Part shown: one piece after another, positions 1 through 8,614 of the stretch | Numbering within the stretch: position 1 is the first letter of the stretch | Layout: each line of letters opens with the position of its first letter | Source: AP-15 sp963812675 | GTDB taxonomy: Bacteria; Pseudomonadota; Alphaproteobacteria; ATCC43930; CGMCC-115725 | Length of the DNA: 64,000 nucleotides | NCBI GenBank assembly: GCA_963812675.1 | Contig: CAWEWR010000021.1 | Location: forward strand, 62,001-126,000 | Direction of reading: 5' to 3' | Program-made: the position numbers and the translations under genes | Notes under the pieces: generated by a model | Seen by the model: only the letters and a program-made list of their open reading frames with translations | What the model was told of the DNA's origin: nothing | The model's database searches: none

Positions 1-279
1 CCAGCCCAGCAACCTCTCATTGTCCTCGGCGAGCCGGAGGTTATCACGATAGACGGTGATGAAGCCGCGGAGGCGATCGGCGGCGGCGTCGAGAGCTGCG
101 GCCGGGCGCGAGAGCATGTCCAGCGCCGGAGCGGCGGCATCCATCACCGAGCTCCGCAGGGACTGGAACGCGACCTGATCGGCCTTGCCGACGATGATCA
201 TCACCGCCGAGATCACGACCAGCAGAGTGAAGGACATCCGCTCTATCGCGGCACCGCGGGCTGGCGAGATCCGCATCAT
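1..279 (-). CDS. mreC: MreC, rod-shape-determining protein (N-terminal part, runs off the window)
   Basis: Reading the minus strand from an ATG at 279 gives 93 codons without a stop to the window edge. The product starts with a short basic stretch (RISPARGAAIERM), then one hydrophobic segment of about 16 residues, then a helical region ending RDNLRLAEDNERLLGW. That is the usual MreC plan: cytoplasmic tip, one membrane anchor, then a periplasmic coiled coil before the beta domains, which lie outside the window. MreC scaffolds the elongasome with MreB, MreD, RodA and PBP2. It follows mreB by about 48 bases on the same strand, the normal mreBC order. A second ATG one codon later (276) could equally be the start. 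Confidence 0.85.
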   Translation of the reverse strand, partial: MMRISPARGAAIERMSFTLLVVISAVMIIVGKADQVAFQSLRSSVMDAAAPALDMLSRPAAALDAAADRLRGFITVYRDNLRLAEDNERLLGW

Positions 280-327
280 ACTGCCTCGGGCCGGACCGTC
301 ATCGAAATCACCCCTGGAACTGGGTCG

Positions 328-1368
328 CTACCACGTGTTGATCAACACATTTCTGAGGGTTCTCATCTCTTCGAGAGCGCGGCCGGTGCCGAGCGCGCAG
401 CAGCTGAGCGGGTCGTCGGCGATCGAGACCGGGAGACCGGTGGCATGCCGTAAGACCAGGTCGAGGTTGGTCAGCAGGGCCCCCCCGCCGGTCAGCACAA
501 TCCCCTTGTCGACGATGTCGGCGGCGAGTTCGGGTGCGGTATGCTCGAGCGCAACCTTTACTGCCTCGATGATCGCGCTCACCGGTTCGGCGAGGCTTTC
601 GGAGATTTGCCGCTCGCTGATGACGATTTCCTTCGGCACGCCGTTCATCAGGTCGCGCCCCTTGATCTCCATGACCCTACCCTCCCCGTCCTCCGGCATG
701 CAGGCTGAACCTATTTCCTTCTTGATGCGCTCGGCGCTGCTCTCGCCGACCAGGAGGTTGTGGTTACGGCGGATATAGGCGATGACCGCCTCGTCCATCT
801 TGTCGCCGCCCATCCGGACCGACCGGCAGTAGACGATGCCGCCGAGCGAGAGCACCGCGACTTCCGTGGTACCGCCGCCGATATCGACGACCATCGAGCC
901 GGTCGGCTCGGTCACGGGCAGGCCGGCGCCGATCGCTGCCGCCATCGGCTCCTCGATCAGGAATACCCGCCTGGCACCGGCGCTTTCCGCCAATTCCTGG
1001 ATCGCCCGGCGCTCTACCGGGGTCGACCCCGAGGGAACGCACACGACGATCTGCGGGGTAGCAAAGCCGCGGCGATTGTGCACCTTGCGGATGAAATGTT
1101 TGATCATTTCCTCCGTCACCTCGAAATCCGCGATGACCCCGTCGCGCAGCGGCCGGATCGCCTGGATGTTGCCGGGAGTGCGGCCGAGCATGAGCTTCGC
1201 TTCCTCGCCGACCGCGAGGACCTGTTTGCGGCCCTTGACGCTGGCGAGCGCCACGACCGAGGGCTCGTTCAGCACGATGCCGCGCCCCTTGACATAGACG
1301 AGCGTGTTTGCCGTGCCGAGATCGATCGCCATATCGGCCGAAAACAAGCCCAGCATTCTTCCAAACAT
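328..1368 (-). CDS. mreB: MreB, actin-like cell-shape ATPase
   Basis: 346 residues, the normal MreB length. The N-terminus carries an amphipathic start (MFGRMLGLFSADM) followed by the phosphate-1 loop DLGTANTLVY. The phosphate-2 loop DIGGGTTEVAVLSLGG lies near residue 163 and the adenosine motif LTGGGALL in the C-terminal third. MreB polymerises under the inner membrane and guides peptidoglycan synthesis for rod shape. It heads the mreBC unit on the minus strand and is divergent from a small DUF4169 gene, so its promoter should lie in 1369-1562. Nothing in the sequence suggests loss of function. Confidence 0.97.
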   Translation of the reverse strand: MFGRMLGLFSADMAIDLGTANTLVYVKGRGIVLNEPSVVALASVKGRKQVLAVGEEAKLMLGRTPGNIQAIRPLRDGVIADFEVTEEMIKHFIRKVHNRRGFATPQIVVCVPSGSTPVERRAIQELAESAGARRVFLIEEPMAAAIGAGLPVTEPTGSMVVDIGGGTTEVAVLSLGGIVYCRSVRMGGDKMDEAVIAYIRRNHNLLVGESSAERIKKEIGSACMPEDGEGRVMEIKGRDLMNGVPKEIVISERQISESLAEPVSAIIEAVKVALEHTAPELAADIVDKGIVLTGGGALLTNLDLVLRHATGLPVSIADDPLSCCALGTGRALEEMRTLRNVLINTW

Positions 1369-1562
1369 CGCAGCGCGAACCCTAAGAGGCGAGAAATCCT
1401 AACTGCCGCCCTCGTCAAACGAGCGTCCGGGCTATCGGATCGCCCCTAAAATGACATCTTGCCGCGAATGCCTCAACGACGCGTTAGCGGAAAGCGGGAT
1501 TGCCCCGCGGCAGCAGCCGATTAAACTGCACCAGCAATTCTGCGACGGGGGCTTCAGAGACG

Positions 1563-1730
1563 ATGATCGTCAACCTTAACCAACACCGCAAGAAGCGCCG
1601 GCGCGCCGAGGCCGAGACCCAAGCAAAGGAAAATCGGGTTCGTTTCGGGCGCAGCAAAGAAGAGCGCACCGCCGAGCTGCGTGAACGCGAGCGCGCGAAA
1701 AAGGAGATCGAAAACAAGCGCCTCGACTAG
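1563..1730 (+). CDS. DUF4169 family small basic protein
   Basis: 55 residues, starting MIVNLNQHRKKRRRAEAE and ending with a charged helix rich in Arg, Lys and Glu. Opening with IVNLN(Q/R)xRK, having an NRxRFGR(S/T)K centre, and this length match the DUF4169 proteins of alphaproteobacteria, whose role is unknown. An upstream in-frame extension exists, but the family begins at this ATG, so I place the start here. It is divergent from mreB. Confidence 0.8.
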   Translation: MIVNLNQHRKKRRRAEAETQAKENRVRFGRSKEERTAELRERERAKKEIENKRLD

Positions 1731-1754
1731 CCTTCTGGCTTGCTGACAAGCGGT

Positions 1755-1847
1755 TTTGTCGAGCAGTGCCCGCTTGTCGCGCGCCTCGGCCGCGGTCTCG
1801 CCGACAACCACGAGGCAGCCTGGCAGGCTTTGGATGGTGGTCGGGCG
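1755..1847 (-). pseudogene. Relic of an NtaA/SnaA/DszA-type flavin monooxygenase
   Basis: The minus strand reads RPTTIQSLPGCLVVVGETAA followed by EARDKRALLD. This matches, nearly residue for residue, the segment DPDHIKILPGCLVVVGDSAE followed by EARQKRALLD of the intact monooxygenase at 5601-6938. The similarity stops abruptly on both sides, so only about 30 codons of a paralogue survive. DNA similarity to the intact gene is obvious but clearly below identity, so this looks like an old, diverged copy rather than a recent duplication. Confidence 0.7.
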
Positions 1848-1921
1848 AACGCCGAGCAGGCGTGGCGGGCTACAACCATTTATTGAAGCGACGCCTAGCC
1901 GTTTGCTGCTCCTGCAGCAAA

Positions 1922-2044
1922 TCAGCAGCAAAATCGCCCGCGTTGGTTGCAGCCTTCGTCGACCCGCTCGAGATCGACGGGTCGGCGTCGCCGAACCACC
2001 CGCACCCCTGATTCCGCCAGTTTTATCAGGTCGAGATCAGGCAT
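1922..2044 (-). CDS. Possible small protein, 40 residues, unknown
   Basis: An ATG at 2044 is preceded by a good ribosome binding site (GAAGGA, eight bases upstream) and opens a 40-codon frame beginning MPDLDLIKLAESGVRVV and ending in a basic, Cys-containing tail. I do not recognise a family. The strong start signal is the main support. The reading frame is short and lies in an otherwise empty region, so chance is a real alternative. Confidence 0.3.
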   Translation of the reverse strand: MPDLDLIKLAESGVRVVRRRRPVDLERVDEGCNQRGRFCC

Positions 2045-2504
2045 CGCCAAATTCCTTCATCGAAAATTCCTCACCGCTCACAGCTACTGACGCCCACGAC
2101 GGTACGACGAGACTGTGGCAATTGCGGGATTGTTACGTAGAAATTGCTGGATTGCTGGCAGCGTTCGGGTAGGCCGACACGCCGTGTTCCATCGGGCGGG
2201 CGAGAATGCACCTTGTTTTGGTTGCTAGCAGGGTGCGTCGTGGTGGTTACGCGCCCTATCCAATCGGCATTGCGAAATCTCTGCAAGCTGCAAAGAGGCG
2301 CGAACGCCGCGACGGAGCTGAGCCGCAAAACGACAGCTCAACTCGGGCGTCTTTAACGCGCCCAACTCGCTGGATACGAAGATCCTTTCAGAGCCTGTCG
2401 GCCGCTTTGGACCAATATCGGCGCTCACCTTAATCGACGGCAACGGCGGGTTATATCCTTAACTCTAGATCCACGGGACCGGCCTTCTCCCGTTGCGGAT
2501 GCCG
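2045..2504. other. Intergenic, no gene recognised
   Basis: About 460 bases between the small frame above and the stop of the PHP-ATPase gene. The short frames here do not resemble proteins known to me, lack a clear ribosome binding site, and the base composition is more A+T-rich than the flanks. I see no hairpin with a T-run and no repeat. Confidence 0.5.
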
Positions 2505-5174
2505 TCAGGCCAGTCCGTAGATCTTGGCCCGACGGAGGAAAGCTTCGCGTGCACCCTCAAGAATATTGCACGCCGCATCACGGGTTTCGGAATCGTCGAT
2601 AGAACCGCGTGCCGTGATGACGCCCCTGTCACTCTGACTCTTGAGGACGATGATCTGTTCTGCGTCGCCGAGCACGGCAATGTTCGCGTTGTGGGTTACG
2701 ATCACGATCTGCCGCCGCTCTTTGGCGCGCCGAAGCACCGGGACGAGCGAACTGTAAATGAACTCCCCATCCAGATTGTCCTTCGGCTGATCGATAATCA
2801 GTGGGTCGCTGCTGTCAGATGACAACACCAGCGCCAACAAGATCGACTGCTGTTGCCCGAGCGACAGCTTTGAAAATTCACGCGTAATATAGCGGCCATC
2901 GATGTTCTTCGTGACCCGGAGGCGGGGGAGGTCATGAACCTCGCAACGCTCCAGCGCAAACTTGATCTTCGGCTCACTCAGCCGCTGGAGGATTTCAGTC
3001 GCGTCCTGGATATTGAAAGGTCGAGTGCCATCCTCGAACGACAGAGCCGTGATGGCACCCCTATCACGTTTCTCGATCGCCTCCAGGAGCGCCGGGAGCG
3101 TAAGTTTCTCGGTTAGCAGGGCGGCTCGTGGCACCTGGCTCGTCCGCCAACCCATGACCTGCTGAATCTGATCTGCGGCTTCTGGCGCGCACCCATTGCG
3201 AACGAATTTCAAGCTGACCGCCAGATCCGAGAGGGTTGTCCGCAGGGTTTCCGACGCGCGCCGCCCATATGCGTCACGGAGGCCCGCGACACGATCACGT
3301 ACCGTCCAGCGTCTTTGCAGGACCGCGGCGCGCTGCCGCTTTAGCCCCGCTAGATGCGGCTTCCAGGCGCCGAGCGCTTCGAGAGATTTCTTATAGGACG
3401 CTTCGTCCTTTGCCAGCTTGCTGATAAACCCCATGTCGAGGCGCACCCCCTGCGCCTCAAGCTCCTTGCGCTTTGTTTCGATGACGCGCAGTGCCTCATT
3501 TTCCTTCGAGCGCCACAACCGAATCTGTTCGGTTACGACGCCGTTGAACACCGATGCCTCGCGCTGGAGCAGCTTGCCGGCATCGGCTACGTGGGTTTCC
3601 AATTTCGTTACGCCAGCGATGATTATCTTCAGCTCGGCGGCGCCGACAACCACCTCGCCAGGCCCCGCCAGGTCTTTTATGGCCTGAATCTTCTTTTCGA
3701 CCTCGCCGACAGTGAGAGCGGTCTGCACCGCTTGCCCATCCTCTACGATCCGGCGCCGGATCTCACGTTCCTCCGCGAGCCGGCGTTGCAGTTGGATCAC
3801 CTCCGCGGCGTTCGCTTTTTCCGACGCCTTCAGCTGCTGCTGAGTGGTTGCAAGGTTTCTCTCGTATTGCGGGATGCGCGCAACTTTCTCTTCGGCCTCC
3901 TCAATCTTGCCCTGCAATCCCAACAACTCATCGCGCGCCGCATGCTCCGCCGCCTTCGCCTCGGCAAGATCGACGAACTTGTCCAGGTAGTCGAGCAGCG
4001 CCAGCGGGTCCGTTTGCGCCCGCCGGCTAATCCGGGCGGTTTCGCCTTGCCCGTAGCTGTCGATCGCGAACGCAACGGGCCCCCAGTCCGGGTCGTCAAC
4101 GTTGGCCAGATCTTCGCCAACCCGCTTTAGCAACGAGTGCTGTTCCCCAGCCGCATCCTGCCAGAACAGCGACAGCTCCGCCGGCCACACCTCTGAATCC
4201 ACCACACTGCTATCGCTGGGCTGGCCCTGCAAGCACCTCAGCGCCTCAAATGTGGTGGATTTGCCCGTACCGCGACCGCCGATGATGCAGTTGAGATTCG
4301 GGCTTAGGTGGATCGCTTGACCGTTCAGAAACCCGCCGCTGAAGCCGACGCCCAGAGCATGGGGGACGGCGGGCGGGATCAACTCTTCGATGCGCACCCG
4401 AGCATCGGCGTCTTGTAGAGCGATGTGCAACGCCTCGAACGACGGCTTGTCCATTTTGACGCGCGTTACCTTCTTGTCGCCCTCCGCATTGCGGCCGAGC
4501 GCACTCAGGGCGTGCGAATCCGAAAAAAGCATCCTCGCGAGAAACTGCTTTGCCCCGAGCCCGAGGCGCTTGATGCGGGCGCTTCCCGCGCGCGCTCTTT
4601 CGGCGTCGGGGTCGATATCGGCATAACTGATAGTGGATGCGGAGCTTCTAAGCTCAATTCCGAGAAGCGCCGAATGGCAGATCACGTCAACCTTGTGCGG
4701 CGACGCGCCCGGATTCTCGGTCTCAAACCCCTTCTCGGCATCGACATGGGCAAGGATGCCAAAACCTCCTAGCGCGTGCATCTGGGTCAAACAGTCGAGA
4801 ATGCTGTTTTGGCACCGCGAGTTAGGTCCGCCGCGGTCAGCGATGTCGAGCCGGCTATAAAACCGCTGCAGCGTGTCTAGGGTCGGTAAATAGGCGAGCA
4901 GATGTCCCTGGGGCGTTGACAGCTCGACACCGGGGACCACCAACAAACCCGTTCCGTCCGCCGCCTTTAGCGCGGCACCGACATTCGAGATTTCGTTGTG
5001 ATCGGTGATCGCGATCACGCCCAGACCTTGCGCCGAAGCTGTCTTGACGATCGCCTCGGCCGTCATTCCCGCGTCCCGGACATCGTGAGAGGCCCGGTAC
5101 GAGTGGATATGCATGTCGGCGCGATAGAATTTTGCCCCACGCGGCAAATTCGTGATCTCAACAAGCTCTGGCAA
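2505..5174 (-). CDS. PHP-domain/SMC-like ATPase, TrlF-like
   Basis: 889 residues in three parts. Residues 1-260 are a PHP phosphoesterase domain with the metal motifs DMHIH (20-24), TDHNE (57-61), PGVE (81-84), a His in LAHVD (143) and SDSH (218-221). From about 290 comes an ABC/SMC-type ATPase: Walker A GGRGTGKST (299-307), a long charged coiled-coil insert (roughly 400-640), the signature LSLGQ (770-774) and Walker B LIIDQPKDNLD (792-802), then an H-loop IVTHN. This arrangement is that of proteins labelled TrlF-family or PHP-AAA ATPases. I infer a nucleic-acid-directed, ATP-gated phosphoesterase, possibly in defence or repair. It stands alone with no partner gene, and its G+C looks lower than the neighbouring genes, suggesting acquisition. 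Confidence 0.85.
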   Translation of the reverse strand: MPELVEITNLPRGAKFYRADMHIHSYRASHDVRDAGMTAEAIVKTASAQGLGVIAITDHNEISNVGAALKAADGTGLLVVPGVELSTPQGHLLAYLPTLDTLQRFYSRLDIADRGGPNSRCQNSILDCLTQMHALGGFGILAHVDAEKGFETENPGASPHKVDVICHSALLGIELRSSASTISYADIDPDAERARAGSARIKRLGLGAKQFLARMLFSDSHALSALGRNAEGDKKVTRVKMDKPSFEALHIALQDADARVRIEELIPPAVPHALGVGFSGGFLNGQAIHLSPNLNCIIGGRGTGKSTTFEALRCLQGQPSDSSVVDSEVWPAELSLFWQDAAGEQHSLLKRVGEDLANVDDPDWGPVAFAIDSYGQGETARISRRAQTDPLALLDYLDKFVDLAEAKAAEHAARDELLGLQGKIEEAEEKVARIPQYERNLATTQQQLKASEKANAAEVIQLQRRLAEEREIRRRIVEDGQAVQTALTVGEVEKKIQAIKDLAGPGEVVVGAAELKIIIAGVTKLETHVADAGKLLQREASVFNGVVTEQIRLWRSKENEALRVIETKRKELEAQGVRLDMGFISKLAKDEASYKKSLEALGAWKPHLAGLKRQRAAVLQRRWTVRDRVAGLRDAYGRRASETLRTTLSDLAVSLKFVRNGCAPEAADQIQQVMGWRTSQVPRAALLTEKLTLPALLEAIEKRDRGAITALSFEDGTRPFNIQDATEILQRLSEPKIKFALERCEVHDLPRLRVTKNIDGRYITREFSKLSLGQQQSILLALVLSSDSSDPLIIDQPKDNLDGEFIYSSLVPVLRRAKERRQIVIVTHNANIAVLGDAEQIIVLKSQSDRGVITARGSIDDSETRDAACNILEGAREAFLRRAKIYGLA

Positions 5175-5600
5175 CGTATCCCTGTCCTCTGAAACTCCTC
5201 GGCACGGCCCGATTCAGCCCGACTAGGCTCGCCTCTTGTAGGATATTGGCATAGGCCAGCACGTGCAGCGCGAGACCCGGGGATGCTCACCTGGAATAAT
5301 CGGCGGCTCCGGTTTACCGGATCGTTAAGCTCGCAGCACGGCTGGATATGGCTCGGCCGCGAGCCAATTGCTAGCGCCGGTAATCTGGGTAAGGGCTGGT
5401 CAGATCGGTCTTGCGCCTTGTTATTGCTGACGGGCTATTGGCCAGTTAAATGCGGCCTTCCGACTCGCAGCAGCACAAGGTCTGCTCGCCGCTCATCTCG
5501 CACGGCGCGGATGTAAGCCGCAGCGGGACTTGAAATCAAGCGGCTGTCGGCACGCAAAAGGCAGCGTTGCTATTTCAGACAGCACCTGCGGTGCTCCGGG
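5175..5600. other. Intergenic with a possible gene relic
   Basis: About 430 bases upstream of the PHP-ATPase start and downstream of the flavin monooxygenase stop. No intact gene is visible. One plus-strand frame near 5446-5520 reads QLNAAFRLAAAQGLLAAHLA then RRG, which resembles a short internal stretch of MmgE/PrpD-family proteins, but the match is too short to annotate. Confidence 0.4.
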
Positions 5601-6938
5601 TTAGAAGCCCCGCTTCTCGAAGAAGCGGTTTTCGGGGCGGGGGAGGCCGAGGTTTTCGCGCAGGGTCCGGCCTTCGTATTCGCGGCGGAAGAGGTTGCGG
5701 CGCTGCAGTTCGGGGACGACGCGGTCGACGAAATCGTCGAGACCGCCCGGGACCCACGGAAACATGATGTTGAAGCCGTCGCAGGCGTCGCTCAAGAGCC
5801 ACTCCTCCATCTGGTCGGCGATCATTTTGGGGGTGCCGACCAGCGCGAGGCCGCCGTAGCTGCCGGCGATCTGGGCCAGTTGGCGGACCGTCAGATTGTC
5901 GCGGCGGGCGCGCTCGATGACCCGCTCGCGGCCGCTCTTGCTGGCGTTGCTCTCCGGGATCTCGGGCAGCGGGCGGTCGAGATCGAAGACCGAGGCGTCG
6001 TGGCCGAGCGCGATCGACAATGAGGCGATGCCGCTGTCCGGGTGCACGAGGCTGTCGAGCAAGGCCCGCTTTTGCCGCGCCTCCTCCGCGCTATCGCCGA
6101 CGACGACGAGGCAGCCGGGCAGGATCTTGATGTGGTCCGGGTCGCGCCCGGCCTTTGTCGCCCGCTCCCTGACATCGGCATAGTAGTTCTGTGCGTCGGC
6201 GAGCTTGCCGCCGCTGGCGAAGATCATCTCGGCGGTCTCGGCGGCGAGCTGGCGCCCGGCGTCGGAGGCGCCGGCCTGGACGATGACCGGCCAGCCCTGG
6301 ATCGGCCGGGCGATGTTCAAGGGCCCGCGCACCGACAGGAACTCGCCCTTGTGGTCGAGGACATGCATCCGGTCCGGGTCGAAATAGATGCCGTTCTCAA
6401 CGTCGCGGATGAAGGCGTCCTCCGCCCAGCTGTCCCAAAGCCCGGTCACGACGTCGAAGAACTCGCGGGCGCGGCGGTAGCGCTCGCCATGCTCCATATG
6501 CTCGGTCAATCCGAAATTGAGCGCCGCGTCGGGGTTCGAGGTGGTGACCAGGTTCCAGCCGGCGCGGCCGCCGCTGATATGGTCGAGCGAGGCGAAACGC
6601 CGCGCGATCATGTAGGCCGGCTCGAAGGTGGACGACGCGGTGGCGATCAGCCCGAGATGCTCGGTCACCATCGCCAATGCCGGCAATAAGGTCAGCGGAT
6701 CGAACGAAGTCACCGTGGCGCTGCGCTTCAATGCCGCCATCGGCATGTTGAGGACGGCCAGGTGGTCGGCCATGAACCACGCGTCAAACCGGCCATGCTC
6801 CAGCTTCTGCGCAAACCGGATCAGGTGCTCGAGATTGAAATTGGCGTCGGGGTAGGCGCCGGGATAGCGCCACCAGGCGGTATGGATGCCGACCGGGCGC
6901 ATGAAGGCCCCCAAATGCAATCGGCGTGACCCGGTCAT
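5601..6938 (-). CDS. NtaA/SnaA/DszA-type flavin-dependent monooxygenase (LLM class)
   Basis: 445 residues from the ATG at 6938, chosen because a GAGGAG ribosome binding site lies nine bases upstream; a longer frame exists but its extra 41 residues look non-coding. The product opens with LHLGAFMRPVGIHTAWWRYP, and has the landmarks of this luciferase-like class: FMADHLAV, TEHLGLIATASSTFEPAY, SGGRAGWNLVTTSNPDAALNF and QAGASDAGRQLAAETAEMIF. Members use reduced flavin from a separate reductase to oxidise nitrilotriacetate, dibenzothiophene sulfone, pristinamycin precursors or other organics; the substrate here cannot be read off. It is divergent from the alpha/beta hydrolase at 7031, so the two may act on one substrate. 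The C-terminus is normal for the class. Confidence 0.9.
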   Translation of the reverse strand: MTGSRRLHLGAFMRPVGIHTAWWRYPGAYPDANFNLEHLIRFAQKLEHGRFDAWFMADHLAVLNMPMAALKRSATVTSFDPLTLLPALAMVTEHLGLIATASSTFEPAYMIARRFASLDHISGGRAGWNLVTTSNPDAALNFGLTEHMEHGERYRRAREFFDVVTGLWDSWAEDAFIRDVENGIYFDPDRMHVLDHKGEFLSVRGPLNIARPIQGWPVIVQAGASDAGRQLAAETAEMIFASGGKLADAQNYYADVRERATKAGRDPDHIKILPGCLVVVGDSAEEARQKRALLDSLVHPDSGIASLSIALGHDASVFDLDRPLPEIPESNASKSGRERVIERARRDNLTVRQLAQIAGSYGGLALVGTPKMIADQMEEWLLSDACDGFNIMFPWVPGGLDDFVDRVVPELQRRNLFRREYEGRTLRENLGLPRPENRFFEKRGF

Positions 6939-7030
6939 CGCTGCTGCTCCTCGGGTGGTGGACAAGCCCGTGCCGTGGGCCGATGCTGGAGTTGGCGCAG
7001 ACTGTCGCGAAATCAAGTCAAGGGGTCCCG

Positions 7031-7954
7031 ATGGCCGACGATCAGCACGCAACCCCGTCACGCACCGATTATACCGTCAACAAGGGCGAGGTTTCGCTAG
7101 CCGTTTACCGCAAGCGCATCGAGCCGGCGCCGGGAGGGCCGCCCCGCCCGGTTCTGTTCTTTGTTCACGGCTCGTCCAATTCGGCGCTGTCGTCGTTCGA
7201 CTTGACGGTTCCCGGCGCCGGCGAATACTCGACGATGAACGTGTTCGCCGGACTCGGTTTCGACGTGTGGACGATGGATCACGAGAATTACGGGCGCTCG
7301 TCGCGAACCTCCGGCAATTCCGACATCGCCAGCGGCGTCGAAGACCTGATCGCCGCGACCGAGCTGGTGATCCGCGAGACCGGCCAGAAACGAATGCATT
7401 TCATGGGCGAATCCTCGGGCGCGCTGCGCGCGGCCGCCTTTGCGATGGTGCGGCCCGAGCGGGTCGACCGGCTCGTGCTGAACGCGTTCACCTATACCGG
7501 CAGGAACTCGCCGACCCTCGCCAAGCGTGCCGAGCAGCTCGACTATTTCCGCACCCACAACACCCGGCTGCGCGATCGGGCGATGATCCGCAGCATCTTT
7601 ACCCGCGATCATCCGGGGACGAGCGACCCCGCCGTCGCCGAGGCGCTGGCCGATGCCGAGCTGATCTTCGGCGATCAAGTGCCGACCGGAACCTACCTCG
7701 ACATGACCGCAAACCTGCCGGTCGTCGATCCGCGCGAGGTGCAGGCGCCGGTCATGATCGTGCGCGGCGAGCACGATGGGATCGCGAGCGAGGAGGATCT
7801 GCTCGATTTCTTCCGGCAATTGCCCAACCCCGACCGCCAGTTCGTCGTCCTCCCGGGGGCGGCGCATGCGCTCGTCTTTGGCCACAACCGGCACCAGCTC
7901 TGGCACACGGTGCACGCCTTCCTGACGACGCCGGCCCGCCGCGATCGGCAATAA
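7031..7954 (+). CDS. Alpha/beta hydrolase
   Basis: 307 residues from the ATG at 7031, which follows an AAGGGG binding site; the frame extends further upstream but over the divergent gene. The oxyanion-hole strand FFVHGSSNS, the nucleophile elbow GESSG (GxSxG) and the catalytic His in PGAAHALVFG show an intact serine hydrolase. An acid residue is likely in VRGEHDGI. There is no signal peptide, so it acts in the cytoplasm. It is divergent from a flavin monooxygenase and may hydrolyse that enzyme's product, which is inference from position only. Confidence 0.85.
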   Translation: MADDQHATPSRTDYTVNKGEVSLAVYRKRIEPAPGGPPRPVLFFVHGSSNSALSSFDLTVPGAGEYSTMNVFAGLGFDVWTMDHENYGRSSRTSGNSDIASGVEDLIAATELVIRETGQKRMHFMGESSGALRAAAFAMVRPERVDRLVLNAFTYTGRNSPTLAKRAEQLDYFRTHNTRLRDRAMIRSIFTRDHPGTSDPAVAEALADAELIFGDQVPTGTYLDMTANLPVVDPREVQAPVMIVRGEHDGIASEEDLLDFFRQLPNPDRQFVVLPGAAHALVFGHNRHQLWHTVHAFLTTPARRDRQ

Positions 7955-8072
7955 CTGCGGATCGGCGCTATTTCTTCCGTCACCTCGAAGGGTTCCGCGG
8001 CGGTCGCCCGTCACCGCGGTAGAGGGCGATGAAATGCCAGCCGGATCGCGCCGTCGCCCCTCGACATCGCTC

Positions 8073-8300
8073 CTAGCGGCGACGGTTGCCGGAAGGCCTG
8101 GTGAACCAGCGGCCCGCCTGGTTCTCGGACTGCACCCGTTCGCGATGCTCGGTGATCCATGCCTCGGCATCGGCTTCGGTGGCGAACGGTTTGACCGTGG
8201 TCGGATAATTCTCCGGGATGCTGACCTCGACGCCGAACGACCCGTCATCGAGAGGGATCACCCGGTATATCGCCTCGGCGTGGGGGTGTGTCTTTGGCAT
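8073..8300 (-). CDS. Small conserved-looking protein, unknown
   Basis: 75 residues beginning MPKTHPHAEAIYRVIPLDDG, with an alternating pattern typical of a small alpha-beta fold (FGVEVSIPE, then a helix ATEADAEAWITEHRERVQSE) and a basic tail. A GGTAGGA sequence lies some 12 bases ahead of the ATG. I do not recognise a named family. It is on the minus strand, downstream of another small frame at 8342-8524 in the same direction. Confidence 0.55.
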   Translation of the reverse strand: MPKTHPHAEAIYRVIPLDDGSFGVEVSIPENYPTTVKPFATEADAEAWITEHRERVQSENQAGRWFTRPSGNRRR

Positions 8301-8341
8301 GGGCGGTATCCGGTCCTACCGAGCCCTTACGCTCGATCCGT

Positions 8342-8524
8342 TTACTCGACAGGCGCCTCTTCGTGGGAATAGGGCGCGCCCGGCGCGGTTGGGCAGGCGC
8401 CCGGCGGCGGCAAGATCTCGACCCCCGGCCCGTGCTGGTAGATCCGCCCCTCCCGAATATAGACGGTGATGCCGAGCGCATGCGCAAGATTGCGGGCGGC
8501 GTCGGCTAGTTCGTCCGGAGTCAT
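8342..8524 (-). CDS. Small protein, unknown
   Basis: 60 residues from the ATG at 8524 (MTPDELADAARNLAHALGIT), or 68 if the ATG at 8548 is used; AAAGGCAGAG upstream of 8524 favours the shorter form. A helix followed by a strand pair (VYIREGRIY, GPGVEILPP) and a Pro-rich acidic tail are visible. No family is recognised. It precedes the 75-residue unknown on the same strand and could be cotranscribed with it. Confidence 0.45.
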   Translation of the reverse strand: MTPDELADAARNLAHALGITVYIREGRIYQHGPGVEILPPPGACPTAPGAPYSHEEAPVE

Positions 8525-8614
8525 CGCTACTCTGCCTTTGGGGATCAAAAGTGGTATATTGGGATCGCGGCAGCAAATAACAGGGTCGTGCCGATCGCAG
8601 CGGCGCCAGGCGGC

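Noticed and set aside
5615..5645. Hairpin-like sequence at the 3' end of the flavin monooxygenase as a terminator
   Set aside because: It lies inside the coding region, and no T-run follows on the correct strand.
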